Below, piece by piece: positions 16,024 through 28,530 of a DNA stretch of 64,000 nt. The stretch lies in the NCBI GenBank assembly GCA_037074765.1, contig JBAMDO010000575.1, forward strand, positions 620,001 through 684,000, read 5' to 3'. The notes beneath the pieces are model-generated. The model ran no database searches. It was not told the DNA's origin and saw only the letters and a list, made by a program, of their open reading frames with translations. The number at the start of each line of letters is the position of its first letter. Within the stretch, counting starts at the first letter, position 1. This stretch comes from Mansonella perstans. Its lineage: Eukaryota > Nematoda > Chromadorea > Rhabditida > Onchocercidae. The position numbers and the translations under genes were made by a program.

Positions 16024-19000
16024 ATGAGTGGATTGCTGACCCAGCGGAGTTTGTTTGGGATTGCCCCAGTTCGGTCATTTTTTGCATCAGCTTCCTTACT
16101 GGCAAGGTATAGTCAAATTCAGCCAACTTCGTAGTTTCCGTTTATGGTTCCAATTTACTTTTTTTCAAACATATTTCTAATGAAATTAATAGAAGATAAT
16201 TTCTAGGTTACGGAACGGCAATATCTTTTTGAAGGACTTAGGCCGGTTAGCGGTTGCTCAAACTGATGACGAGCCTTATACACCGGGTCAGGTAGGATTT
16301 CAAATTTCTACACATTGGTAGTGTCAGTTCTGCTATGTATCAACTCGAAACAGCGTTACTTCTTCAGGTCGACTAGGATCTGAAGTGCGAAATGATTCCA
16401 ATATTTCGTAATGTATTTTAAATGACAGTTACCATTCTTAACACTAATTTTTATTTGAAATTTTATTGTACGATATGTTTATATCGAGTTATTAAAGCAC
16501 GTTTTTGCAGCTGTTTATCCACAAGCTCTTTCCTTATAGAGGCATCATTTTGTGTTCTTTTCCATGTCTCACTGAAGAAAAGCTACTCAATGCAAAGTAA
16601 GTTTTTACAATCCTTTCAACGTATTAAACGTATATAATTAATTATTTAGTTTATTATTTCCATGTTTTTTGTAATGCATTCACATTCTACAACCTTCTCT
16701 CCTTTCAGTGTTTTCAGTTTTTCTGTTACTTTTTCAGCCGTACGATCAACCAATGATAAAGTGTTTTTAAATTATTGTATTTTTAAAATTATTGCCAAAA
16801 TTTGAATTCGGAAATTATAATTTACTCAAAATTTTTAGTTTAGATTTTCGTCAAAATATTTTTGAATATTTGGCTCAATTTTAATTTTCAGCAATGATGA
16901 CTCTATAATAATAACGCACAAGTCATTATTTTATCAAGTGCTGATTCACTGTGGTGACTGGAAAAATATGGTTTGTTTGAAATTTATTTAAATGCTTAGA
17001 TGTTTATAGAATATTCATTTTGATTAATTGTATTGATTTGTATAACGACGAGATTTGCAAGGAGCATTGAGGAAGGGAGTGTTAATAATTATTGAATGTT
17101 TTTCAGTTTCGAATAACGTGTAACGTTTCGTTCAACATTTCTTCATTTTTGTTTTTCGATAAAGTTACATTCCAGGAACTGGAATATTTTTCATTCCACT
17201 ATTCATACTAATAGGTGGACCATCAACGGGAACCTTCAGAGATTGGGGATTAACTCGATCATTCCTTATTTTAGCTGCATTTAAAGTACTCCAAGTTTTA
17301 ATGGTTTAATTTTAGAAAACAAATTTAGCGATCCCTTTTTTGTTAGTGTTGCATTTCAGCATTTTCCAGTCGACATTACTTCGTATTTGGAAGATGCAGG
17401 CACGATTCATGGCGAAAAAGTTCTAACTGTTGTCTTTGGAATGGATTGTGTACCTCATGATGAAATTATACCTTATAGGACACATATCACTCGACCTATC
17501 GTTCATAACCTGTTCGATGGTCTTTTTCAATGTGCAGCTGTAGAAGATAACGGTAATGGTTACTCTTTGTATTAATTTGTTACCAAGCCACTTATATATA
17601 TATATGATTCATTTATTTATTCATGGATTATATTTCCATTATTTTTCAGAACTCATATTTAACGTACGCAAAGAACCAAACTTTTTAATAGGTCGACATT
17701 CAAATTGCATATTGAATCAACTGAAACCCCACTCCGCTTATCAGGAAACAACAGATGGGATACGGGTAAAAGTGTTTTGGATATTTCTTATTGTCGTATT
17801 GAGATTTTGTGCAATCTTATTTCGATTTTTCTTTCCCCAAGTTTCCATTTGCAAGTTACTGCAAGGTGAATAGTTACATTTATAGATAAGCATTGCAGCT
17901 ATTCGAAAACTTTCTGATTAAAAAAATCTACCGTTTCTACTGCAATGCTCGCGGAGGTAATATAATTGTTTTGTATTCCTGCTTGTAGTTACCATTGGAC
18001 ATTGGGTGCTATTTATATTTTGTAAACATTACTAGGTTAAATTCCGGTATTTTTCACTGCTTAGCAAAGATTGTTTTTTTAGGTGACTGTGATAACATTT
18101 TATCTTGGACTAAATACAATCAATGGGCAACAAAAACACTGGGTTTGTTTCCTTTGCTATTGTTTATCATAAAAAAGAGTGAGAATTTAATGTTTTGAAT
18201 TAAGGAAACTTTAAGAGCAAATTTTATTTGTCCAGGACGAGTAAATTAGTTTTCATTTGAGATTAATAAATGAAATTATTGATTCTTAAGCAAGTTTCGA
18301 AGAAACTAATACATTGAATTTTGATCTGATTTATACGCATTCTGTGCTGTTCTCTTTTTACATTGTACTCAACAATCCATTGATTCAGTGGCGTTATGTG
18401 ATACGTTTGGAAAATTTGAAATCTTGCCACATAATTATTCGTTCGAGAGAAATGAAAGTGTATAGCTTGAGTAATATGCAGCAACAAAAAATACCAAGTA
18501 TTGCTGGAGGGGTATGTCTCTTTTTCATATTTTTATAGTCCTCAGTCAATAGCCTTACAAATAACCTGAATAATGAAAATGATATCTATTCTTTTAAAGT
18601 TGATCTGCCTAGATATTGTTAAATTTAATATTCAAATGAAAGGCCAATTAGCATGATATTATAAGCTTTCGAACAATTTTTGGGGAAAAACTGCCAAAGT
18701 TTCATAAATACTTAAATCGAAATTTGGTGCTTTTTTCCTTCAGAATCCTCGATTGACACCAGAAGAGCCGGCATTTCAATATAGTGGTATGGTTGGTGTA
18801 GTAGTGGATAAAGGATCATATGCATGGTTTGTTACAGTATTATCCACTTCTGTTTCTGATAATGCAAAATAATTTATAGGCAGTGATTGCTTGACCAATA
18901 AGTAATTAACCGAGGACGTTAATTATTAAGTGAAATCTGTTTGCTAAATAAGCTTAATCTCTAAGGCAGAGAAGAGGTGAAAATTTGAATAAACCAAGAT

Positions 19001-19245
19001 AGAGAATATTCGCATGCGAACTTATAATATTATATAGTTGAGTGTTTCAGTTGCTGGTAAATTAGTGTTATTAATATAGATCGGGATGTCTTATATGAAA
19101 TTTAAGACATTTATTGTCATGTTTCAGGGGGAATTTCACAATGGAACGGGAAGAAGATCGAACTTCTTTTCTCGTTAAAGTACCCACATTTAGGTTAGAA
19201 TGTGGTTCAAATCCAACACCAGAGAAAACTGAACAAATGAGTTAA
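16024..19245 (+). CDS. POLDIP2: Polymerase delta-interacting protein 2 homologue (YccV-like plus ApaG/DUF525)
   Basis: Ten exons: 16024-16106, 16207-16291, 16511-16596, 16892-16970, 17360-17552, 17650-17765, 18083-18142, 18389-18511, 18744-18826, 19128-19245. They encode 341 residues with all phases matching; human POLDIP2 is slightly longer. Family landmarks are the hydrophobic and basic N-terminus with RSFFASASLLARLR, typical of a mitochondrial leader; YTPGQLFIHKLFPYRGIIL (YccV-like); VPHDEIIPYRTH; VTVITFYLG; WRYVIRLENL; and the ApaG-like end with EEPAFQYSG, WGNFTMERE and FLVKVPTFRLE. POLDIP2 proteins occur in mitochondria and nucleus and have been linked to the ClpXP protease and to replication polymerases. 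Which role applies in nematodes cannot be read from the sequence. The gene probably forms a pair with coq-5. Confidence 0.92.
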
Positions 19246-19989
19246 CACTGCGGTTGATGTATTTTTATATTTTATTATATATTCCTCACATTTCTAGGAA
19301 GTAATTTTATCAAGTTTTTTAAATTTTAACTTTTATTTGGATAGTGTATGTGGTTTTATTTCACCAATGTCACTTGTTTTCTCTCCTCTGTATGCTCTTT
19401 ATTTTGAGTAAAATTTCGTGGAAAATAACAGTATGATTTGACAATTACCTATCTTTACTTTTGGTATTCCTGTTGAATTCTGGAAGAATCACCGCGAGCT
19501 TTGTCCCATCCACACACAAATTGAGCAAATTTAAAGTATTTGCGGTGTTGAGTGTTTTTCTGGAATTTCTTTTTCTCAAGTATCGATAGTTGTATTATCG
19601 ATCTCCTGTGTGGAATTGTCTACTTCGAAAGGATGGTGACAATCTCCAAGGATATTTCTTATAATAATATGAATCTAATAAGACATGATGAGAAAACTGA
19701 ATGCTCATTCCTGACTGTTGCACACAATTAGATGAATTGAAGAACAATTTTATACAAATTATCATTGTTGATGTGGTGAACTATCGAAATACATTAAGGT
19801 GATAATGGGAAAAACACCTGACATATTTTCATGATACAAATGTTATTGAGAAGTGTAACGGAATGGACTAGAAATGTTCCGGAAAAAGACGTAGAAAGAG
19901 GATCGTGCATTGTACACGCAAATTTTCAATTGAGCAGAACAAAAAAAAATAATTACATCTCGATTTCACATTTGTGAAGAAAATACCTC
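19246..19989. other. Convergent 3' region between POLDIP2 and rbf-1
   Basis: The plus-strand POLDIP2 and the minus-strand rabphilin gene end towards each other here. The region is AT-rich and should hold both 3' untranslated regions. No additional coding exon was recognised. Confidence 0.45.
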
Positions 19990-22900
19990 TCATTCGATAA
20001 CTTCTAATTTATGCCATCGTTCGAATTCATTGCCCGGATTCTGGATGCAACTATTCCATTGCTTTTGTCGCTCACCTTTCGCTGATGTGGACAAGAGGAT
20101 TCCACCTGAAAAATAAGGAAATTTAAGTTGACAGCGTAACTTGCTAATATTAAGGACGATTGACATACATTGTTTAATTTTAATTTAAAATCTTGCATAA
20201 ATTTAAGTAATTAGCGCTTCATTGAACTTTCTTATGATACATCCAGTAATGGTGAAAGATTTGGCGTTTCTAAATTTTTTTAAAGCGATGACTTGATATC
20301 TGAACATTTGACAGCAATGGGAAATTAGTCTCTTCTTCGATGTATCCTTATTTAATAGCTTTATTATTTGGGCCAATTTTTGAATGATTTACATTACTTT
20401 TGGATAAAAGATAGTGCACAAACAAGGCATGCGGAATGAAACCATCATCGTTTTGTTTGTATTCTAAACAAGCTAATCGAATAATTGTTAAAAATAATAT
20501 TTGTTTTGAATAAAACACATTGAGAAATATATATATTTTAGTTAATTTACTATACGATGAGAAATTGTTACCAATAGCCATAAAATATCACTAAAAGTCG
20601 CTAACTGGGGAAGTTTAATGTTCAGAGCTAAAAGTCTGACTTAAAGAATATATTTAAATGTAACTTGTAACTATATTTATATGACATGGTTGTTATCATC
20701 TATGAAAATTGCTATTGCTAATTATCCTGAGGGTATGGTTAATGCTAAGAATCGGAAAAAATTTTCGAAATTTAAAAAGAACCGATATAGTCATCATGCA
20801 TTCCAACATCTTTATCGAAAACATCAATTTGAAGCGTCTTCTTTGGCAAATCTTTGAAAGGTACCACAAATGATAGCGTCTAAAAAAAAAATATTAATTA
20901 TGATTCTTTTGAAAACAAATTTTGCTAAAACAAAATAAAGGTTCTACTATTAGAAACAACTTAGACGCACGTCAATGATTCCAAATTAAATCAGTAATTA
21001 AGTGAAGCAACATATGTTATGCTTATATTACAATCTAATGATTACTGAATTTTGCTTTGAATTTGAAATTTAAATGAAATAAATCTCATAGAATTTAAGT
21101 TGGAAAGGATAAACGATGATAATAAATTAATCGTATGATAATTTTTTCATTTCACATCAAATAATAAGTTAAATTTGATTTTATGGCATAACTGACCTCA
21201 TTGAATTCCGGATTCAATGTTCGTTTTTTTGTTGATGTCTTCTGTCTATGAGCTTTATTGGTAAGAGGAAGTAGTGAGCTGGAAAAGAAAATGTTTCAAT
21301 GCATGCTTGTTAAGTAGTTTAATGGCACAGCATAAGAAACAATTTGAATGAAACAAAAAATTTTATGATCGTAAAGTTTCAAATTGAAATTGCAATAAAT
21401 TCAATTCAAAAAAAGAAAGATCAAAAGTAGATTAAGCAATGCTGTTTGTAAAAGATAAGAAAGTAAAATCATTGACATTTGATGATTTACAAGAAACATC
21501 ATAATTAAAATTTTACGCTTGAAATTTAATGTCATTAAAAAAACCCGCCTCAGCAATGAGCATTAAATTGACGTAAATATAGATAAATAAATAAAAGATA
21601 AAAATAAATAAAAGTAAGCAAAAAATTGATACACTTACACTTTTACGTATGGATCCGAAAATCCAGTTTTATCCATGCCTAGAAGCTCTACGCAACGTTT
21701 GATCGTAACGTGCAGTGAACCCTGCTGTACGTTGTACCGCAAACTCACGCAGATTTTCCCACGTTCATTGCTCTGTTCTACGTATTTCACCTAAGTTAGA
21801 CTTATTAAAGATTAAAGTCAATCTTGGATTTATTCTTATATTATTTAAACAATTAAGATTTTCAACCAATGCGACTTGTAAAATTTTTTAAATTTTAAAG
21901 TTGCGAATTTACAATATTGAAATGAAATTTCACTTCCGATATTGCATCCTCCAAGCATAAGTTGTAACGTGTTTCTTCCTCATTTTTCAGATTCTTGAGT
22001 GGAGCATGAACTTCTCCTAGAAAGTCGGAACCTATCCGATCTCGGTCAAGTACTATCAATCGCAATGATTTCTTCAGATGATCTTCATCAGTAACACCAA
22101 AATATGTGAATTCCTCGTTCCACAATGGATTCAGTGTTTTTTCAATCGTTTTACTTACTATTTTTGTCGCCTAAATGATAAGTTCTCATGATTGGAATTT
22201 ACAAAAAAATTTCATTTTCAATAAACAATGCTAATTTTTACGTACGAAAAAAGAAATGAAAATAATTAACAATAATTAAAACAACAATAATTTATCATAA
22301 GTTAATATTATCTACAGGAATTATTACTTTTGAAGCTCCAGGAATCAAATATAATTTCACATAGGGATCGGAAAATCCGTTTTTATCCATTGCGCGAAGA
22401 TTCTGAAAATTTTCATTAAACCAGGCGTCATATATCAATTTAAAATAACATTTTAGTTTAAATTCGATTCTTTTCTTACTAGGTGATTATTGCTGAAACT
22501 TATACGGATAAGCATACTTTAGCGCCGATAAGTCGAACATGCAGCATCATTTGTTGCGCAGAATATCGAAGCGTAAATTGAATTGTTCCACGTCTTTCTA
22601 GAAGACAATCTGACGTTATATATGAAATTTATTTGAAATTTAAAATTTAAATTTCAGAACTTTATCTATTCTTCGCAGTAGCATTCGTTGACCTGCTAAC
22701 TGTATAACATTATAAATGCAGATTCTATAACTTATAGCTAACTTGGAATTTGATAGCGTAATTAATTAACATTACAAATTCTCACTTACTAGCTTTTGCA
22801 TTGTTTCCTAATGTTCACTGATTGCAATTATTAAAGTTTGTTCTTAACAAATAATAAAATTTTTTAAATTAAAATTTCGAATTTTTTTACATACGTTAAG

Positions 22901-25900
22901 CAATGGTTCTGTTAGCAACGATACTGAAATTTCAAATGCAATTTTGATAGTTTTATTTTTTGATGGATGATATATTTTTACCGATAAATTCGTTTCTACT
23001 AGTTAAGAACTAATGGGGTTACATATTTGAAGTGATATATTTATTTCACAAATAATTTCCAATTAAAAAGAATTATGTTCCATGCGCAATATCCCCCTAA
23101 CCATTCAGATTATGATGTTATAAATATGTAAACTGACCAATATCAGAACTCTGGAAATTGGTGACATCATTACCAGAAATAGCATGTCGTACTTCTTGAT
23201 TTTCTAGGACTGGTTCGATAACAACCGAAGATTGCAAAGAAATCGCTGACCGAGTGATGGACATGTCTTTTGTCGGTAATTGCACTGCATTGCCTAATCT
23301 GTGTTGTTCCATTTGTACCTCTTAATTTGAAAAGAAAGATAATATTGAAACGAAATGAATTTTGCATGAGTATTTCTTGATATTTTGCTAAAATCATTTC
23401 TGATTAAAATTCATGCGTAAGATTTTGAAATATTTTAATTTTTAGTAAGATAAACAGAAGCTCCATTTTTTTAAATAGCACAAAGTATATATTTGGGATG
23501 GCAGATTTGCCATGTAAAATATCACGGTACGCGCAATGTATAGAGAAATAAAACAAAGTAACAAACTTACTTCTATGATCACTGGAACCAAATTTGTCAA
23601 AAGCTGTTGATTCTTTCTAAACTTCCAGAAAAGTTAAATTTATTGAAATCTTTCAATTTTCAAATTCCGATAATATTTACCAGTTACTACTGTGTTTTAT
23701 AAAAATTAGAATTAATTAATTAAGATTGCACAAATGGTAAATGAATCAGCTTAATTGCATAATTTAGTCAAAAATTTTTTTTTTCAAAAAGTGTGGTATT
23801 AAATTAGGTTTTATAGCTAAGAAATTTTTGATATCAAAACATAATTTTATCTTTAAGATTTACAATCTGAAATGCAAACAAGGAAGTTTGTTCAGAAAAT
23901 TAAGATTTTAAAAAAAAATCGATTATTTTATACTAACCAATTTAATTTGTTCTATATTTGTTGGAAGACTTTCAAACGACAAAATAGATCTTTTGGTCGA
24001 TGAGGCAGATGATTCGGAACTAACAGCACGTTCTCGATTCTGGACCTGTTGTATCGGCAAATTTGCCATTATCGTTCCAGCTGGACTTGATGATGGACTT
24101 GGTGTATGACTTAGCGCCATCGACTCATTGTTGGAAGCCATTAAGGGGAATATTTTTTTCATTTCATTCTCCAATGAAATTTCTTCACTCTCAGAAGTTT
24201 TTACTGAAATTTTGTTTGCTTGTTGTGCCGAAAGGAAACATTTTCTTCCATCTATCTGTGAAGGAATTTCTTCATTGAAAGTGCTATACATTTCGAATGA
24301 TGAGAACAAACTTTGGGAACATTTTGAATATTTGTCATGTTTGCAGCTTCCATCATTATGTCCAATTATCGTTCCAATGAGATTCATAGCATCAGCTGAA
24401 GCAGGAATTTTTAATGCTCGCATTGAATGATCTTTTTTTCCGAAAATTTCAAAAAAAAAAAGAAAGTCTTGAATATTTGGATCTCGCATATCTTTGTACA
24501 TAATCCTAGCGCTTTATTTGATTAGGAAATCTTTAATCAATTAAAAATTATTACTTCCGGAATCGATGGAATCTGATGCTAGAATTGATAATTGATTCTG
24601 CGACAAGTCATCACCATATAAAGGTGAATGCCTTTGTGATGACGCAGATGATGTCACATGTTGCGATTCATCTTCAAATCAAAATATATCACAGATCAAT
24701 CGATACTACTCAAGATGCAGTAACAATCAACGATTTCATAGGAAACTTCTTTTTCTAAAACTGCTGACTAGTCAAAATAAGCTATAAGTTATTACCAAAA
24801 AGAAGAAACATTAAGAAATAAACCGGAAAGTGTTTTCAGAAAAGTTTATTTATAAGTTCAAACAGCATTTTTTAAATTTTCTTAATTTTCAAATTTGCGA
24901 GAATCAAAACATTTAAATTAAAATTCCTGAGGAAAAATTTAACAATGATATTGAAAAACAAAAAACAAAGTATTCATGTACCAATATCAGCTCGATTTCG
25001 ATCTGCAGCTGTGAACATCTGAAGAATGGGTGTTAAATCCTGTGCTTCTTTTCGTTTCTGGATTCGGTTATATCGGTTCGATGCAATGCTTGGTTGTCTT
25101 TGGTGATTTCCTTTCAAGAACGCTTCCGTTTCTTCAGATGTTGAATTATCGCTATTTTCATCTTCTGAACCGTAACCACTTCTTGATACTCGTATTTTTT
25201 GATGTGAGCACGACGGATTTATCTGACTACGGTTCGACCTGTAAAAAACATCATGTAAAAGCCTACGACACGTCCATTAATTTTTGTAGAAATTCAAAAT
25301 TTGATTTGTTAATTTTGATAAATAAATAGATGCGTGAATCAGACATTAAATGGTTGAACAAATTGCATAGTCAAGTGTATTAATTGGAAGAGAGTCATAA
25401 GTTTGCACAATAGCATAAGCAAGAATAGATTAGTAATACTGATATCGTAAACAGTTGACATTAAAGCAAACTATACGTACAATTATTGTTTCTAATTGCT
25501 TATTAAATTTCAAAAAACAAAAAAATTAAATTACTTAAGCCAATTCCAAGAAATTAAAAGAAGCGCTAATCAGTTGAGAAGATATCTATTAACCTATATT
25601 GTTCTCTTCGTAATTGCTGAGAATTATTCGATAAATGTTGTAAATTCGTATAATGCTCCCAGGAAGTTTTCGGACAACGTGATAGTGGTGAATGTGATTC
25701 CGGATCTTCCACTGGCCTTACATATTCCGGTATTTCTTTATAGAACCATGCACCAGATTTTTTCCACATCTTAAAGAGGGAAAAAAAAAGAAATTTTCAA
25801 TCAACAAATAATTATTTGCTATCATATGAAATGCTTTAATTTTAAAATTTTGTAAAATTGAAGTCAAATAAATACTTTTCTTAAATTTCAAATATTTCAT

Positions 25901-27458
25901 TCAAAAAATATACAAATGAAATGGATGAACTTTGTACTTTTATTCAAAAATAAATTATAGAAGTAATTTTGAACCAATAAAAGAAAAAACATTAAGAGAG
26001 AGTAATTTGAATGCTGAAGCAAAATTGGTTTCAGAATCGATTACCAAAATATGTCGCATTACTTACTACCTCACGATACTCACTGCATATCTTGCATAGA
26101 AAGGTGTTTTCACGTCGGACGTAATCATATTCATCCACTCCGCAATTTTTTTGACAGACATACTGAAAAATAATTATTGAAATAAGAAATAAGTAAGTTG
26201 GAAAACAAAGTATGCAACAATCCTTGCAAGAAATATTTCTTATTCCGGAAAGTTTTTTTTGTCTGTTTAATCAATTTCTTTTTTTCGAAAATAGTATATA
26301 ATGGGAAAAGACAATAATTTATATATGTATATTACCCTACGACATTGTGAGCACATCGCAGCATAACTTCTTGATGCTAGTAAGCCGAAATCAGTGGAAC
26401 ACAGATAACACTGAGTGACACCGTTACCCGTGGATCGAGCTTCTAGTTTCTCTAATCTATCAATCATTCTACTGCAAATTAATTTAATATATTTTTGCAC
26501 AATTTCCCATAAATTTCTAAATGAATGCTAATTATTTTTACCAGTAAAATTAATTGAAATTCATTTTTAGAAGCATTTCTCGTTTCAAATTTTATAAAAA
26601 ATAACTGAAAAATATGCAAATATTTAACTAGATATGTACCCTATCCTTTGCTGTTCACATGACCTTCCCTCTTCAGCTCTTGCTAAAACATCCATAATAT
26701 GCTGCTTCTCTGAATCCGTTAGCTCATTCCTAGCATTAGATGATGATCGAGCGTTAGCTGTTCGAACACTCCAACCGCTTTTTAACCTAAATTTTCAAAT
26801 GACTGCGCTGAGATTCTTTCGGGAAATTTCCATTTTCAACAGTTAAATTATCAGAGGTAATAAGCTTTGAAATTTTCAAATATCTTAGAAGATAGGATGA
26901 ATGATGACAGTGCAAAATGAGCGATTCATTCTGTCAATTTTTTATTTTTGAAATTTGTTTTTGTAAAAAAATTTGCTGAGGAAACTAGTCCTGTAACGTA
27001 AGGAGAAAGAGGAGGAGACATTATTAAATGGTTAAAAAATAATTTTCACACGGAAGGGAAAGTACAAAGCGTAATTGATGGATGTATCAATTAGAAGTGA
27101 TGTATGTATCAATTCTCATCATGTCAAATTTTTTAAATAAATTTCGAAGAAATGAATAGTTTTGCAAAATTTATCGCCACCATAAATTTGAAAATTGTCC
27201 ATTTCTGTCCTCTCTCCCTTTTCTCCTTCTACGTCACTCAGTTTCATGCAATTATATTATCCATGAATTGTCGACGATCCGTTATGGATAATCATAGTAT
27301 TCCGGTGAACGTCAGATATTTTTGACAAAACACTTTTACATAGATCTGTCAAAATGTGTAAGAAAATTTGTTCAAACTTACTGTGCTTTCAATCGTAGAT
27401 GCCTGTCGCTTGGACAAACCCATTTGTTCTGTGTTCCACCAATTTCCCAATCATTCAT
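19990..27458 (-). CDS. rbf-1: Rabphilin: Rab-binding zinc finger plus tandem C2 domains
   Basis: Rabphilin is a synaptic vesicle Rab3/Rab27 effector. Seventeen exons 5' to 3': 27458-27382, 26786-26640, 26471-26336, 26162-26067, 25769-25594, 25238-24982, 24671-24555, about 24491-23938, 23616-23571, 23320-23138, 22597-22518, 22402-22328, 22170-21934, 21790-21639, 21278-21197, 20879-20783, 20105-19990; about 875 residues. The N-terminus has WVCPSDRHLRLKAQ and SGWSVRTANAR, then the helix EQQRIGRMIDRLEKLEARS. Zinc-finger pairs CYLC, CSQC, CQKNC and CKIC precede the Rab-contacting KKSGAWFYKE. A long Ser-rich linker follows. Both C2 domains keep Ca2+-ligand Asp residues: MDKNGFSDPYVK with LDRDRIGSD, and MDKTGFSDPYVK with DVFDKDVGMHDD. 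The weakest boundary is the acceptor near 24491: a better-looking TAG at 24506 breaks frame. The two other weak acceptors are at 23321 and 24672. Confidence 0.93.
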
Positions 27459-28530
27459 CAAGTCTACAAATATGACCAGAACTACTTGGAATAGTGTAAC
27501 ATGGTATCTATCTGAGTGAAAAAAAACTTTTCGACAAAAATATAAAAAGACAAAATTCTTTTTATATAGCCGGCAGATCCAGATAAAACAGTGAATAAGT
27601 AATAAAGTAGAAAAGACTGAAATTACTAAGTCGAGATTGTAGAAGAGAGTTAAATTGATCAAGGTAGAACTTTGATTTTGAAGATGGACGTAATATTAAG
27701 CTGAGCTGTTTGATCATTTAAAAATTTCTACTTCTTTCGTAACAGCAAGTAATATGAAAGGAATCGAAATATTCAGGAATTGCACTTGTAAGTCATCATT
27801 TCTACCTCATTAATGACATGCTGGAAATGTCAAATTAAATTAAACTGCTTTTCATTCGCTTTATTTTGTTATTTGAATTAATTGAAAAATAGATGAAAGA
27901 AGCACTTCATTTTTCGTTGAAATTCCAGGCCGGGATGAATCATGTTCGATTAATTACATTTCATATCACAAGCTACCATTATCATTATTTCGGCATAGCG
28001 GCATCACTACCTTTTCAATACGAGATAGACATATATCAAATACGAATTTCGCTGGTGATATGAACTAATTAAATACTGATTTAATTACAATAAGGAAATA
28101 TATTTTCGTGCCTTTTTGTTCACTAAGTATTTTGAATTTCAAATTTCGGCACTTCATTAGTTGAATTCTAGGAACATGCAAGTAAGTGGATCAAAAGGCT
28201 GCTGGATCAAAGATGAGGAAACATAAGGAAAACGAAAAATAGGCTGTTCCAGAAAGTTTAATGTGGGATTCTGAAACTTGAAATAGGATTATATCTTTCG
28301 TTTTGTACATTCTCTCGTACAATATATTTGCATAGATTACTGTGTATCTCAAATTATTTCAATGTTCAATCAAGTAGTTGAAATTTCTCAATTCGACAAA
28401 CGAACATACAGATAAAGGTCGATTAGGAAAGTTAGTGTGCGTCGTTCATCAACGATAGAGATTTATTCGATAGAAGGTTTTAATTTTAGTCCACAGCAAT
28501 ATGAAAGAACGGAGCTTTGATAAGCTTTCT
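27459..28530. promoter_or_regulatory. Upstream region of rbf-1 and downstream region of the next minus-strand gene
   Basis: On the minus strand a TATA-like TATATAAAAAG lies at about 27557-27567, some 100 bases before the rbf-1 ATG. The ATG at 27456-27458 was chosen because the downstream residues MNDWEIGG lead straight into the conserved WVCPSDR block. No other coding exon was seen in this interval. Roughly the last 500 bases before 28531 would hold the 3' untranslated region of the unrecognised gene. Confidence 0.35.

Noticed and set aside
24063..24430. Plus-strand frames within the rbf-1 linker exon
   Set aside because: They are antisense to a 184-codon exon that is in phase with the rest of rabphilin.
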